64,000 bases of DNA from NCBI GenBank assembly GCA_963781775.1, contig CAWAHE010000019.1:1-64000 (forward strand). Direction: 5' to 3'. Below are positions 24,543 through 33,042 of the stretch, one piece after another (position 1 is the first letter of the stretch; each line of letters opens with the position of its first letter). Below the pieces are notes generated by a model. The model was not told where the DNA came from and searched no databases. It saw nothing but the letters and a program-made list of their open reading frames with translations. This stretch comes from CAVSRC01 sp963781775 (GTDB lineage: Bacteria > Pseudomonadota > Alphaproteobacteria > Rhizobiales > Kaistiaceae). The position numbers and the translations under genes are program-made.

Positions 24543-25796
24543 TTACTGCGGCTTGGCTTCAGCCTGTACCTTGTCGAGAGCCGCGGCCGCGGCGTCAACC
24601 GTGGTTTCGCCGTTGAGCAGCAGCTGGCTCTGGCGATGCCACTCGTCGAGTTCCGGCGCCGACGCGTTCGCGTGCGTGGTGGGAACAGCGCGGTTCGCCA
24701 GCCAGCCCATGATCTGCTTGAGGCCGGGGCTGTCGATACCCGAGGTGTCGACCGTGGTGTTCGCCGGGACGACGCCCGCGTCGTTCACGAGGACCGACAG
24801 CACGTCGGATGACGCGAGGGTCTTCACCGCTTCGAGCGCGAGGTCGATGTTCGGCGAGTCCTTGTTCACGGCGTAACCGACGCCGCCATCAAGCGGGACG
24901 CCGGGGGCGCCTTCATGCTGGTCAGCGGCCACGGTCGGCGAGGGCATGGGATAGACACCGACATTGTCGGCGCCCATGTTCTTTTCGAACTGTTTCCAAT
25001 GGAAGACGTTCGAGAGCAGGCCCCAGATGTTGGCGCCAACGCCCTGTTCGAACAGGGTGGACTCGTCCATGAACATGGTCTGAGAGTTGCCACCCTCCTG
25101 GTACCAGCCCTTCTTGGCCGTATCGACCCAAGTCTGCAGGATCGCCTTGATCGGCGCATCCGACCAATGGAGCTTGCCTGCCGACCAATCCGCCTGCTGC
25201 TGTGCAGTCAGCGACTGGTTCGCCATCTCGGACAGGAAGAACTCGGCTTCGTAGCCTTCCTTGTTGGCCATCAGGAAGCAAGCGGCCTCACCCTTTGCCT
25301 TGATGGCGTCGCACATCTTGTTGACTTCATCCCAGGTCGTCGGCGGCTTGTTGGGATCGAGGCCGGCGTCCTTGTAGAGCTTCTTGTTGTAGTAGACGAC
25401 ATGACCCTGGAGCGTCGTCGGGATGAAGTAGAGCTTGCCGTCGACGGTGAATGCCGACTGTCCGACAATGGTCTTGATGAGGTCGGGCAGCTTGTCGTTC
25501 AGCGGGATCAGGCCGCCGACGAGATTCTTGGCCTGCGCACCACCATTGGCCCACATCACGTCGGGGCCGGTCTTCGAAGCAAGGGCGGTGCCCAGAAGCG
25601 TGTAATACTCGGCGTCTGGCTGCGCTACGAAAGTGAGCGTGTCTCCTGGGTGAGCCTTCTCGAAGGCCGCCTTTGCGGCCTCATAGTAGGTGGGATTGCG
25701 GGGTACGTTGACGTCCCATACCGTGATCTCCGCCGCCAAAGCGGGAGATGCGGCCACTAGCGCGGCAAGCGCTGCCGCCAGTTTCAACTTCTGCAT
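24543..25796 (-). CDS. Carbohydrate ABC transporter substrate-binding protein, family 1
   Basis: 417 aa. ATG at 25796 is preceded by GGAGGAACC; a longer in-frame form would start inside the upstream gene's tail. Signal peptide MQKLKLAAALAALVAASPALA with cleavage before AEITVWD. The fold pattern is that of MalE/UgpB-like proteins: KAHPGDTLTFVAQP, MWANGGAQ, a KNLVGGLIPLNDKL segment and late AINKDSPN-type helix motif (YAVNKDSPNIDLALEAVKTL). Periplasmic receptor for the CUT1 importer; deoxy-sugar ligand inferred from the rhaM and dehydratase neighbours. Confidence 0.92.
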   Translation of the reverse strand: MQKLKLAAALAALVAASPALAAEITVWDVNVPRNPTYYEAAKAAFEKAHPGDTLTFVAQPDAEYYTLLGTALASKTGPDVMWANGGAQAKNLVGGLIPLNDKLPDLIKTIVGQSAFTVDGKLYFIPTTLQGHVVYYNKKLYKDAGLDPNKPPTTWDEVNKMCDAIKAKGEAACFLMANKEGYEAEFFLSEMANQSLTAQQQADWSAGKLHWSDAPIKAILQTWVDTAKKGWYQEGGNSQTMFMDESTLFEQGVGANIWGLLSNVFHWKQFEKNMGADNVGVYPMPSPTVAADQHEGAPGVPLDGGVGYAVNKDSPNIDLALEAVKTLASSDVLSVLVNDAGVVPANTTVDTSGIDSPGLKQIMGWLANRAVPTTHANASAPELDEWHRQSQLLLNGETTVDAAAAALDKVQAEAKPQ

Positions 25797-25828
25797 GATT
25801 GGTTCCTCCGGTGGATGATGTCGTCCAT

Positions 25829-26992
25829 TCACTCCCCAGCGGCCGCAAGCCTCGGCGTGCGTCCAACCCGAGGATTGAAGGGTGCTGGTCCGAGGTCCTC
25901 CCTCGGCATCAGTTCAGGCCTCGCCCAATCGCGGCGAGCGGTTTCGGAAAGCACAAGCCCATGACCGGGCCGGTCGGGCGCATAGGCCCAGCCGTCGCGG
26001 ATTTCGACGGGTTGCTCGACGAGGTGATCGAAATTCTGGAACGAGTACTCCAGCCACTCGACCTCGGGCAGAGCGCAGGCCATGTGCACCCCGACTTCGA
26101 GAAAGGTGTTGCCGAGCGAGACAGGAATACCAAGCTCGGCGGCGAGCCAGCCAATGCGCATGACATCCGTCACTTGCCCGTGCACGTTGAGGATGTCGGT
26201 GCCACCCGCCAGCATGAGCTGGCGCTTGCCGGCGGCGTCGAGATATTCCCCCGAATTGATGAGCGTCCAGGGGGCTCCCTGACGCAGCATGCGCAAGCCT
26301 TCGAAATCGTTCCGGAGGATCGGATCTTCGACCCACATCAGTGGGAAGCCCGCGTCGCGGATGGCGCTGAGCTTGACCAGCGCTTCCTTGGCGCCCCATG
26401 CCTCGTTGGCGTCGATCATCACTCGGGAACCGGAACGGACGGTCTTGGTCAGCAGGTTCAGCCGATGAAGATCGCGCTCGAAATCGGGGTGCCCAACCTT
26501 GATCTTGAAGGCGCTGTAGCCGATCGATTCGGCGTGTCCGAAGAACGCGGTGAACTCGGCGTCGCTCAGGTGGAAATCGAGGCCGGACGCATATGCGCGC
26601 ACGCGGTCGCGCCGGCTGCCGAGCAGGCGATGAAGCGGAAGGCCCGCCTCCTTGCCGGCCAGATCCCACAAGGCGACCTGAATTGCCTCATGGAAGGGCA
26701 GACTGAAGGCACGCTGGTTGCCTCCGCGCGGCCGTCCGACACGGTGTACAAGGCCGAGCGCTGGCTGCCCTTGAATGGCGGGCCATGCCTCGCTCGCGAA
26801 GATGCGTTCGATTTCGTGAAGGGCCGGCAGGGGAAGGAACAGGCTTTGAACGAAGCCGAGGCCGGTCTCGCCACCCTCATCGATCAGTTCGAGAGCGGCA
26901 ATGTTAACATCGTCGGCCCGGACCTGGCTGTCGCCAATGACCCGGTCTCGCGCGAACTGGAAGCGGGTAAGTCGAAACTCGGCAATTCTCAT
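25829..26992 (-). CDS. Enolase-superfamily enzyme, mandelate racemase/muconate lactonizing type
   Basis: 387 aa. Lys163 and Lys165 in FKIKVG, metal ligands Asp194 (DANEAW), Glu222 (VEDP) and Glu249 (NSGEY), and a late VGVHMA segment with His303. The double-Lys KxK motif sets it apart from the two DFHGR/DAHGR-type dehydratases in this window, and NSGEY in place of the common GE(R/S) loop suggests a subgroup with an unassigned substrate. First gene of the deoxy-sugar ABC operon; probably dehydrates the aldonate derived from the imported sugar. Divergent from a GntR regulator. Confidence 0.83.
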   Translation of the reverse strand: MRIAEFRLTRFQFARDRVIGDSQVRADDVNIAALELIDEGGETGLGFVQSLFLPLPALHEIERIFASEAWPAIQGQPALGLVHRVGRPRGGNQRAFSLPFHEAIQVALWDLAGKEAGLPLHRLLGSRRDRVRAYASGLDFHLSDAEFTAFFGHAESIGYSAFKIKVGHPDFERDLHRLNLLTKTVRSGSRVMIDANEAWGAKEALVKLSAIRDAGFPLMWVEDPILRNDFEGLRMLRQGAPWTLINSGEYLDAAGKRQLMLAGGTDILNVHGQVTDVMRIGWLAAELGIPVSLGNTFLEVGVHMACALPEVEWLEYSFQNFDHLVEQPVEIRDGWAYAPDRPGHGLVLSETARRDWARPELMPREDLGPAPFNPRVGRTPRLAAAGE

Positions 26993-26996
26993 TGTA

Positions 26997-27019
26997 ATCG
27001 ATTAGATCATCGGATTGAT
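26997..27019. promoter_or_regulatory. Imperfect palindrome, candidate GntR operator
   Basis: ATCGATTAGAT and its partner ATCGGATTGAT form an imperfect inverted repeat centred near 27008, between the divergent dehydratase (starts 26992) and GntR gene. The position fits an operator for the divergent regulator. Confidence 0.4.
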
Positions 27020-27758
27020 ATATCACATACCCATCGTTAGTAGATCAGAGGCGAGGGCGAATCAAGTGGCAGAGGCTGGACTTCTCGGGATGAGCGAAAG
27101 GGCGGGCGGCAGCGCCGTCCGGCTCAGCGACGTCGCCTACACGCGGGTCCTCGAAATGCTGTTCGAGCGTCGCCTGCCAGCCGGCGCGTTCGTCTCGCAA
27201 AGCGAACTGGTCGAAAAAACCGGCGTGCCTGTTGCGCCGTTGCGCGATGCGCTGCGGATGCTGGAGGCCGACGGTATCGTCACCATTCACCCGCGGGTGG
27301 GGATCGAGTTCGTGAAGCCAGGTCTGGAACTCACGCGCGCCACGTATCAGTTTCGCGGCATTGTCGAGGCGTCAGCCGTTGCGGTGTACGCGGAGACGGC
27401 CGACGAGCCCGGCATGCTTGAGATCGAGCGTCGCCATCTGGCGGCGGTCGAGGCGGTGGAGCGCGAGGGGTTGACGCCGGCGATGCGCGACGAGCTTGAG
27501 GCGCTTGAACTGCTTCTCCACAACGCGATTGTCGGCAGTCTCGGGAACCCGCTGATCGAGACGAGCTATCGGCGCATTCACAATTACCTCAGGATCATGC
27601 GGCTGGATCGCAAGGTCACCGTCCCGCTCGCGCTTCGATCGTTGCGAGAACACCTGGCTATCATTGCAGCGTGCCGCCGCCGGAACCCGTCCGAGGCACA
27701 GGCCGCGTTGCAGGCGCACTTCAACAGCGCGCTGCAGCGGAACATGGGCCTCTACTGA
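27015..27758 (+). CDS. GntR-family transcriptional regulator (FCD subfamily)
   Basis: Up to 247 aa; the first ATG (27015) overlaps the putative operator, so GTG at 27066 or ATG at 27090 are possible true starts. The winged helix (about 39-100) has LPAGAFVSQSELVEKTGVPVAPLRDALRMLEADGIVTI, typical of FadR/VanR. The C-terminal helical domain has the FCD pattern ending REHLAIIAACRRRNPSEAQAALQAHF. Divergent from the deoxy-sugar ABC operon, which it probably represses, with a sugar or sugar acid as inducer. Confidence 0.88.
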   Translation: MIYHIPIVSRSEARANQVAEAGLLGMSERAGGSAVRLSDVAYTRVLEMLFERRLPAGAFVSQSELVEKTGVPVAPLRDALRMLEADGIVTIHPRVGIEFVKPGLELTRATYQFRGIVEASAVAVYAETADEPGMLEIERRHLAAVEAVEREGLTPAMRDELEALELLLHNAIVGSLGNPLIETSYRRIHNYLRIMRLDRKVTVPLALRSLREHLAIIAACRRRNPSEAQAALQAHFNSALQRNMGLY

Positions 27759-27852
27759 GCCAGGCCACGTTAGCCGCCAATTCTTTCAGGTGCTCTGCGG
27801 TGGCGCACCGCACCAACCGCCAGACAGTGACGCGGACCGCCTGTGGTTCGGT

Positions 27853-28821
27853 CTAGCGCGTGTCCTTTCGTATTGGTCGCCCACCGCGTCTATCAGGCAC
27901 GTGCCGCCGGACGGCATCGGACGCCTCCATGCCAGGTGACGAAGTCGACCGCAGCAGCGTCTCCTTCGCAGACGCCAAGTGCGCCTGGCACGCGAACTGC
28001 GCCGCCGGGGCGTCCCGACTAATGAGGGCGTCGATATACGCCAGATGCTCACGGATCGCGACTTCGTTGCGCTGACGCTCGTCGTGTTTGTTCCACTGGT
28101 AGTGGTAGTGGAAGATAAGCGTGATGATTTCGTAGAAGCCATCGATGAAGCGATTGGGAAGGGACGAATTGATGAGCCGATGGAACCGACTGTCGACGTC
28201 CGAAAAGTCGTGAAATCTGCTCTCAATCTCGACAAGAAGCTTGCGATGTTCCCTCCGCAGGGACGCGAGCTGCTGCCACAGCAGTGAGTCTTCCGGCAGG
28301 TTGACGAACGCAATTGCGGACCGCTTCTCGAACATTTCCCGGATTTCGAAAAGCTCGAGTGCAAAAGCCGTTGTGAACCCTTTGAAGACCCAGCCGGCGT
28401 TGGGCCGCTTTTCGATGAGCCCAAAGCGCTGAAAGCGATTCAGGAATTCGCGAATGCCCGAGGTCGCCACACCAAACTGCCGGGCAAGCTCGAGTTCGTT
28501 TATCGCGGTTCCAGGACGGGCGTTGTCACGCAGCATCCATTCCATGAAACGTTTCTCCACCTGCGTCGCCAGGGGAACCGTTTCTGCCTCGGGGAAGCGC
28601 CGGATCGATTTGCGGGCAGAATGCAAAATGCGTTGACGACCGTTTCCGGTGATGATGCCGCGCGTGGCCAGGCTGGCGAGAACCTTGCGGACAGTCGTGC
28701 GGCTCACACCGAGATCAGCGCTGAGGACGTTCTCGGAGGGCAGGTGATCTCCCTTCTTTAGCCGGGAGACCAGATCGAGGGCGTCATTGAAGGCGCGCTT
28801 GAAGACGGTGTCGGTTTTCAT
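27853..28821 (-). CDS. GntR-family regulator with two tandem winged-helix domains
   Basis: 322 aa from the ATG at 28821 (a longer frame is open upstream without a site). A first winged helix (about 10-65) contains KKGDHLPSENVLSADLGVS and TTVRKVLASL; a second (about 90-155) contains TAINELELARQFGVATSGIREFLNRF; then an FCD-type helical domain with HYHYQWNKHDE and EHLAYIDALISRD. The double-HTH architecture occurs in a minor GntR group. Divergent from the ribose-type ABC operon, so probably its regulator. Confidence 0.85.
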   Translation of the reverse strand: MKTDTVFKRAFNDALDLVSRLKKGDHLPSENVLSADLGVSRTTVRKVLASLATRGIITGNGRQRILHSARKSIRRFPEAETVPLATQVEKRFMEWMLRDNARPGTAINELELARQFGVATSGIREFLNRFQRFGLIEKRPNAGWVFKGFTTAFALELFEIREMFEKRSAIAFVNLPEDSLLWQQLASLRREHRKLLVEIESRFHDFSDVDSRFHRLINSSLPNRFIDGFYEIITLIFHYHYQWNKHDERQRNEVAIREHLAYIDALISRDAPAAQFACQAHLASAKETLLRSTSSPGMEASDAVRRHVPDRRGGRPIRKDTR

Positions 28822-28893
28822 GGCCGGGGACCCGCGTCGTGTTGGCTTTTTTAATCCATAAAAAACACATTGACGAGGGGAGGGAGTACGGTT

Positions 28894-28908
28894 TTTCTCT
28901 ATAAGAAA
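28894..28908. promoter_or_regulatory. Inverted repeat in the divergent regulator/transporter promoter
   Basis: TTTCTCTATAAGAAA is an imperfect palindrome about 27 bases before the permease start; a second AT-rich symmetrical site (TTTTTT-N7-AAAAAA) lies near 28849-28867. Both are candidate operators for the GntR protein encoded at 27853-28821. Confidence 0.35.
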
Positions 28909-28934
28909 CAAATAGTCAAAATAAGAGGGAGCGT

Positions 28935-29981
28935 GTGGCGGAGGCGATGGGGGAGGAGTCGAACGTTGTTCCGGTCAAAGGGAACGGCGCCAATGGCATT
29001 TCGGCCGTCTCGCTCGGACTCCGGCTGCTCAGCTTTGGCCCTCTCCTGATCCTCGCAATCCTCGTTGGTGTGATCAGCTTCCTGACGCCCTACTTCCTCA
29101 CGCCGATCAATATCGGAAATATCCTCGCGCAAACGGCGGTCATCGCGATCGTCGCCATCGGCCAGCACCTGGTCATTCTGACCCGGGGCATCGATCTTTC
29201 GGTCGGGTCTAACCTGGCGCTGGCAACCGTCGTTGGCGGGCTCGTATTCCGGGTATCCGACTCGGCGTTGCTGGTGATGTTGGCGATGCTGATGGCCGGA
29301 ACGTTCGTCGGCGCGGTCAACGGCGCGGTCTACGTATTTGGCCGCCTGCCACATCCATTCATCATCACGCTGGCAACACTCAGTATTTGCCGCGGCCTCG
29401 CGCTCGAACTTTCCATCGGACACACCACGATGCGTGGGATGCCCGATTTCATCGTCGCGATTGGCGGTAGAGACACCTTCGGAATCCCAAATTCCTTCTT
29501 CGTGGTTGCGCTGGTCGCGGGGATCGTCCTCGTCATGGCCAAGACCATGGTCTGGGGGCGCTGGACGTACGCGGTGGGCGGCGCGCCCGATGCGGCGGTC
29601 GAAATGGGCATCCCGGTCAAGTGGGTGCTCCTTTCAACCTACGTCATATCGGGAGCATGCGCGGGCATCGGCGCGATTGTCCTCGCCGGACGGACGGCAG
29701 CCAGTTCACCGCTTTACGGCAACCTGCTGGAACTCGATACCATCGCGGCGGTCATCATTGGTGGTGCGAGCTTTCTCGGCGGACGCGGCCACATCGGTCA
29801 CGCACTGATCGGCGCCGTCATGATCGGCGTGATCCGCAACGCCTTGAACCTGCTCGACGTCGACGTCTTCTTCCAGATGATTGCCATCGGCGTCGTCATC
29901 GTCGTTGCGGTCGAGGCGGACGTGCTCCGCAACTTCCTTGAGGGGCGAGCCCGGGCCATGCAGGCGGCGCGGACGCAATGA
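28935..29981 (+). CDS. ABC transporter permease, RbsC/FrcC type
   Basis: 348 aa, beginning at GTG 28935 with AGAGGGA ahead (ATG 28947 is an alternative). About ten hydrophobic segments; family motifs GQHLVILTRGIDLSVGSNLAL, a TLATLSICRGLALELS region and VIIGGASFLGGRGHIGHALIGA. These are characteristic of CUT2 (ribose/xylose/fructose) permeases. Its stop overlaps the ATPase start (ATGA). Confidence 0.92.
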   Translation: MAEAMGEESNVVPVKGNGANGISAVSLGLRLLSFGPLLILAILVGVISFLTPYFLTPINIGNILAQTAVIAIVAIGQHLVILTRGIDLSVGSNLALATVVGGLVFRVSDSALLVMLAMLMAGTFVGAVNGAVYVFGRLPHPFIITLATLSICRGLALELSIGHTTMRGMPDFIVAIGGRDTFGIPNSFFVVALVAGIVLVMAKTMVWGRWTYAVGGAPDAAVEMGIPVKWVLLSTYVISGACAGIGAIVLAGRTAASSPLYGNLLELDTIAAVIIGGASFLGGRGHIGHALIGAVMIGVIRNALNLLDVDVFFQMIAIGVVIVVAVEADVLRNFLEGRARAMQAARTQ

Positions 29982-30745
29982 CCGGGCAATCGTCCTCCGC
30001 CCCGGTTTTGTCCGTGCGGAACGCACAAAAGCGGTTTGGCGCCGTGCAAGCGTTGAAAGACGTGAGCCTGGAAGCCTTTCGCGGCGAAGTGCTGGCTTTG
30101 CTTGGTGACAACGGCGCCGGCAAATCGACATTGGTGAAGTGCATCAGTGGCGTTCAGGCCCTGGACGGCGGCGAGATCATGCTCGACGGCGTCGCCACGG
30201 CGATCCACTCGCCGGCCGCCGCTCGCCGCGCCGGCATCGAGACCGTCTATCAGGACCTTGCACTCTTCAACAACCTGACGCCCGCGCAGAATTTCTATTG
30301 TGGCCGCGAGATAGCTGGCCCCGCCTGGCTGCCGCGGGGGCTGCGCTTCCTGAAAAAGCGCGCCATGGATCGCGAAGCGGCGGCCGTCATCGAGCGCCTC
30401 AAGGTGAGCCTGCCGAAGTTCGATGCTCCTGTGGCGTTGATGTCCGGCGGCCAGCGACAAGCCATCGCCGTCGCCCGGGCCACAGTCTTTGCCCGAAAAG
30501 TCGTGATCCTCGATGAGCCCACGGCGGCGCTCGGACTGCGTGAATCGCGGAAGGTTCTCGACCTGATCGTTCAACTGCGCGCCGAGGGTAACGCGGTGAT
30601 CCTTATCACGCACAACATGGAACACGTCGTCGAGCTTGCTGACCGCGCGCTCGTGCTGCGCCAGGGCCGCAAGGTCGGCGAATTGAAACCCGACCGCTCG
30701 AATCGGCAGGAGCTGGTTTCGATGATCGTCGGCGCGGAGGTCTAG
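29978..30745 (+). CDS. ABC transporter ATP-binding protein, FrcA-like (single domain)
   Basis: 255 aa with one nucleotide-binding domain: Walker A GDNGAGKST (about 44-52), signature MSGGQRQA (about 149-156), Walker B VVILDEPTAALG (about 169-180), switch His in ITHNMEH. Most CUT2 ATPases are about 500 aa with two fused domains; the half size resembles FrcA of the rhizobial fructose importer. It presumably works as a homodimer. Overlaps the permease stop by four bases. Confidence 0.92.
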   Translation: MTGQSSSAPVLSVRNAQKRFGAVQALKDVSLEAFRGEVLALLGDNGAGKSTLVKCISGVQALDGGEIMLDGVATAIHSPAAARRAGIETVYQDLALFNNLTPAQNFYCGREIAGPAWLPRGLRFLKKRAMDREAAAVIERLKVSLPKFDAPVALMSGGQRQAIAVARATVFARKVVILDEPTAALGLRESRKVLDLIVQLRAEGNAVILITHNMEHVVELADRALVLRQGRKVGELKPDRSNRQELVSMIVGAEV

Positions 30746-30751
30746 ACGAAA

Positions 30752-30774
30752 TTCGCTGCTCGTCGAGCAGCGAA
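30752..30774 (+). repeat. Perfect 10-bp hairpin between ATPase and binding-protein genes
   Basis: TTCGCTGCTC (30752-30761), loop GTC, GAGCAGCGAA (30765-30774). It has no U run, so an mRNA-processing or stabilising structure ahead of the binding-protein gene is more likely than a terminator. Confidence 0.55.
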
Positions 30775-30823
30775 CGAGGGAGCCGGTTCACGTCGAGCCG
30801 GCCCAGACAAGGGAGGTAAGGCA

Positions 30824-31738
30824 ATGAGCATGAGACTTATGCTGGGGGGCTTCGCATTCGCCTTCGCGATGGCTGGGCCCGCCCTGGCGGCTGACAACAT
30901 CAAGATCGGGTACATCACAAAGTTCCCGGTCCCATATTTCCAGACAATGGAAGATGCCGCCAAGGCGTGGGCCAAGGATCACCCCAACGTCGAAATCGTC
31001 TACGGCCAAGGCAAGTCGGCAACCGATATCGAGGGCCAGATTGCCTTGATCGAGAAGATGGTTGCCCAGGGTGTGCAAGGCATCGCGATCACCCCGGTCG
31101 ATCCCAGTGTATCCAGCACGCTCGACAAAGCCGTAGCGGGCGGCGTGAAGGTTGTCCTCATGGACAACAGCATTCCCGGCTGGAAGAACCAGACGGCGCT
31201 TGCCACCACCAACAACCTTGAAGCCGGCAAGTTGGCCGGTGGCTACCTGAAGACGGTGCTCAAGGATGGTGACAAGCTCGGCATTCTCGAAGGCGTGCCG
31301 GGCGTTCCCGCCCTCGACGATCGCGTCAACGGCATGCTCGAAGGGCTCAAGGGCGTTAATGTCGACATCGTCGGCAAGGGCGCGACCGATTGCACCGAAG
31401 AGAAGGGCATCAACGTCGCGCAGGACATCCTGACGGCGAACCCGCAACTCAAGGCGATCTACTCGGCCTGCGGACCGCCGGCTGCCGGCGCCGCGCAGGC
31501 GATCAAAAACGCCAAGCTCGACCATCACATCATTTTGGTTGGGTTCGACTATTGCTGCGGCGAGCCTGAAGCCATCGCAGCGGGCGAGGAGGATGCCTCC
31601 GTGGCGCAGTTCCCGGCGAAGATGTCCGAGTTGGGCGTCGATGCGCTGGTCAAGGCGATCCAGGGCCAGAAAGTCGAGTCACTGATCAACTCGGGTGCGG
31701 CACTGGTGACCAAAGAGAACATGGCCAAATTCAACTAG
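30824..31738 (+). CDS. Sugar ABC transporter substrate-binding protein, RbsB/FrcB type
   Basis: 304 aa with signal peptide (MSMRLMLGGFAFAFAMAGPALA, cleaved before ADNIKIG). Contains the periplasmic binding protein type 1 pattern: KFPVPYFQTMEDAAKAWAK, GVQGIAITPVDPSV, GGVKVVLMDNSIPG and VGFDYCCGEPEAI. It is the receptor for the CUT2 importer. An unusual Cys pair (YCC) and a further Cys near SACGPPAA may form a disulfide. A SD AAGGGAGGTAAGG precedes the ATG. Confidence 0.92.
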   Translation: MSMRLMLGGFAFAFAMAGPALAADNIKIGYITKFPVPYFQTMEDAAKAWAKDHPNVEIVYGQGKSATDIEGQIALIEKMVAQGVQGIAITPVDPSVSSTLDKAVAGGVKVVLMDNSIPGWKNQTALATTNNLEAGKLAGGYLKTVLKDGDKLGILEGVPGVPALDDRVNGMLEGLKGVNVDIVGKGATDCTEEKGINVAQDILTANPQLKAIYSACGPPAAGAAQAIKNAKLDHHIILVGFDYCCGEPEAIAAGEEDASVAQFPAKMSELGVDALVKAIQGQKVESLINSGAALVTKENMAKFN

Positions 31739-31748
31739 ACGAAGTTCC

Positions 31749-31777
31749 CCGGGGGCCGGCCTTGCACCGGCCCCCGG
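31749..31777 (+). terminator. Strong stem-loop after the binding-protein gene
   Basis: CCGGGGGCCGG (31749-31759) pairs perfectly with CCGGCCCCCGG (31767-31777), with a 7-base loop. There is no U run. It sits between the binding-protein gene and the alcohol dehydrogenase gene. Confidence 0.6.
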
Positions 31778-31828
31778 CCCAAGCCCGACGCCTCTCAAGG
31801 CCGTCACGCGAAAGGAATCGGCGCCAAC

Positions 31829-32848
31829 ATGCAGCTCATCGATTCGCTGGTGTGTTCCGAGCCAGGCAAACTGGCGCTCGTGCAGAGGCCTCCGCCCGAA
31901 CTCGGGCAGGAGAGCGCGCTTGTGCGGCCCCGCCGGGTTGGCGTTTGTGGCACCGATTTCCACATCTACGAGGGAAAGCACCCGTTTCTACAATACCCCC
32001 GCGTGATGGGGCATGAGCTCGCCGTCGAGGTCGTCGAGGCGCCCCTTCATTCAGGCCTTTCTGCCGGCGATCTGTGCGTCGTGAATCCATATCTTTCTTG
32101 CGGAAATTGCGTCGCATGCCGCGCTGGCAAGCCAAACTGCTGCGTGAATATCTCGGTATTGGGGGTTCACCAGGATGGCGGCATGACCGGCCTCTTGTCA
32201 GTGCCCGCGGGCAACCTCATCCGCGCGCCGGGACTGACTGCGGACCAATGCGCCACCGTCGAGTTTCTTTCTATTGGCGCTCACGCCGTGCGGCGCGGTT
32301 CGGTGAATTTCCGCGATCATGTTTTGGTTGTGGGCGCCGGACCAATCGGTCTCGGTATCATGCTTTTTGCGCGCCTGGCCGGAGCCAGCGTCGCTGTGTT
32401 CGACCGTGATCCGGAGCGGGCCGCGGCGGCCAGATCGATCGTGCAGGCGGTTACGCTCGTGAACCCCACCAGCGATGGCGAGGCTACGGGGGTTTTGGGA
32501 AGCGATGAGTGCTTCGATGTTGTTTTCGACGCCACCGGAAATCCGGAGGCAATGGAGCGCGGTTTCAACTTCGTCGACCACGGAGGTCGTTACGTGCTCG
32601 TCAGCGTGGTGAAGGGCCCGATTACGTTCCTGGATCCGGATTTTCACCGCAAGGAGATGACTGTCTACGGAAGTCGCAACGCCACATCGGTCGACTTCGA
32701 GCATGTCATCGACGCCATACGCAACGGCGATGTTCCCGCCGATCGCCTGATCACACATCGGACCAGCCTTGCAGACGCGGTGAGCGAGATCCCGCTCTGG
32801 GCGACTGAAAAGACGGGTCTCATCAAAGCGATCATCGAAATTGACTGA
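31829..32848 (+). CDS. Zinc-dependent alcohol dehydrogenase (sugar alcohol/sugar acid type)
   Basis: 339 aa MDR-family enzyme. Catalytic zinc residues sit in GVCGTDFH and GHE, the structural zinc Cys cluster is CGNCVACRAGKPNCC, and the NAD-binding glycine motif is VVGAGPIGLG (about 166-175). The overall style (FHIYEGKHPFLQYPRVMGHE) is that of L-galactonate/L-idonate/L-gulonate 5-dehydrogenases and related polyol enzymes. As the last gene of the FrcCAB-like operon it probably oxidises the imported sugar alcohol or acid. The exact substrate is not fixed by sequence. Confidence 0.88.
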   Translation: MQLIDSLVCSEPGKLALVQRPPPELGQESALVRPRRVGVCGTDFHIYEGKHPFLQYPRVMGHELAVEVVEAPLHSGLSAGDLCVVNPYLSCGNCVACRAGKPNCCVNISVLGVHQDGGMTGLLSVPAGNLIRAPGLTADQCATVEFLSIGAHAVRRGSVNFRDHVLVVGAGPIGLGIMLFARLAGASVAVFDRDPERAAAARSIVQAVTLVNPTSDGEATGVLGSDECFDVVFDATGNPEAMERGFNFVDHGGRYVLVSVVKGPITFLDPDFHRKEMTVYGSRNATSVDFEHVIDAIRNGDVPADRLITHRTSLADAVSEIPLWATEKTGLIKAIIEID

Positions 32849-32942
32849 TGACGGGATCCGCAAGCGGCTGTCCTAGGCCGCGCCTTTACGAATACCGCCG
32901 TCTCAATTTCCCATGTTCCTCCGGGAAATTCGACGGTCACTG

Positions 32943-32974
32943 ACCGGCGCGGGTGTCTCCCCGCCCGCGCCGGT
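32943..32974 (+). terminator. Transcription terminator after the alcohol dehydrogenase
   Basis: ACCGGCGCGGG (32943-32953) and CCCGCGCCGGT (32964-32974) form an 11-bp perfect stem with a 10-base loop followed by GTTTCTCGTT. It lies between the ADH gene and the convergent sulfatase gene. Confidence 0.75.
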
Positions 32975-33042
32975 GTTTCTCGTTGCCTGACGGCGTCAGA
33001 CGGCGGGCGAGGCACAATCCCGTTTCGCATCAAACGTAGAGC

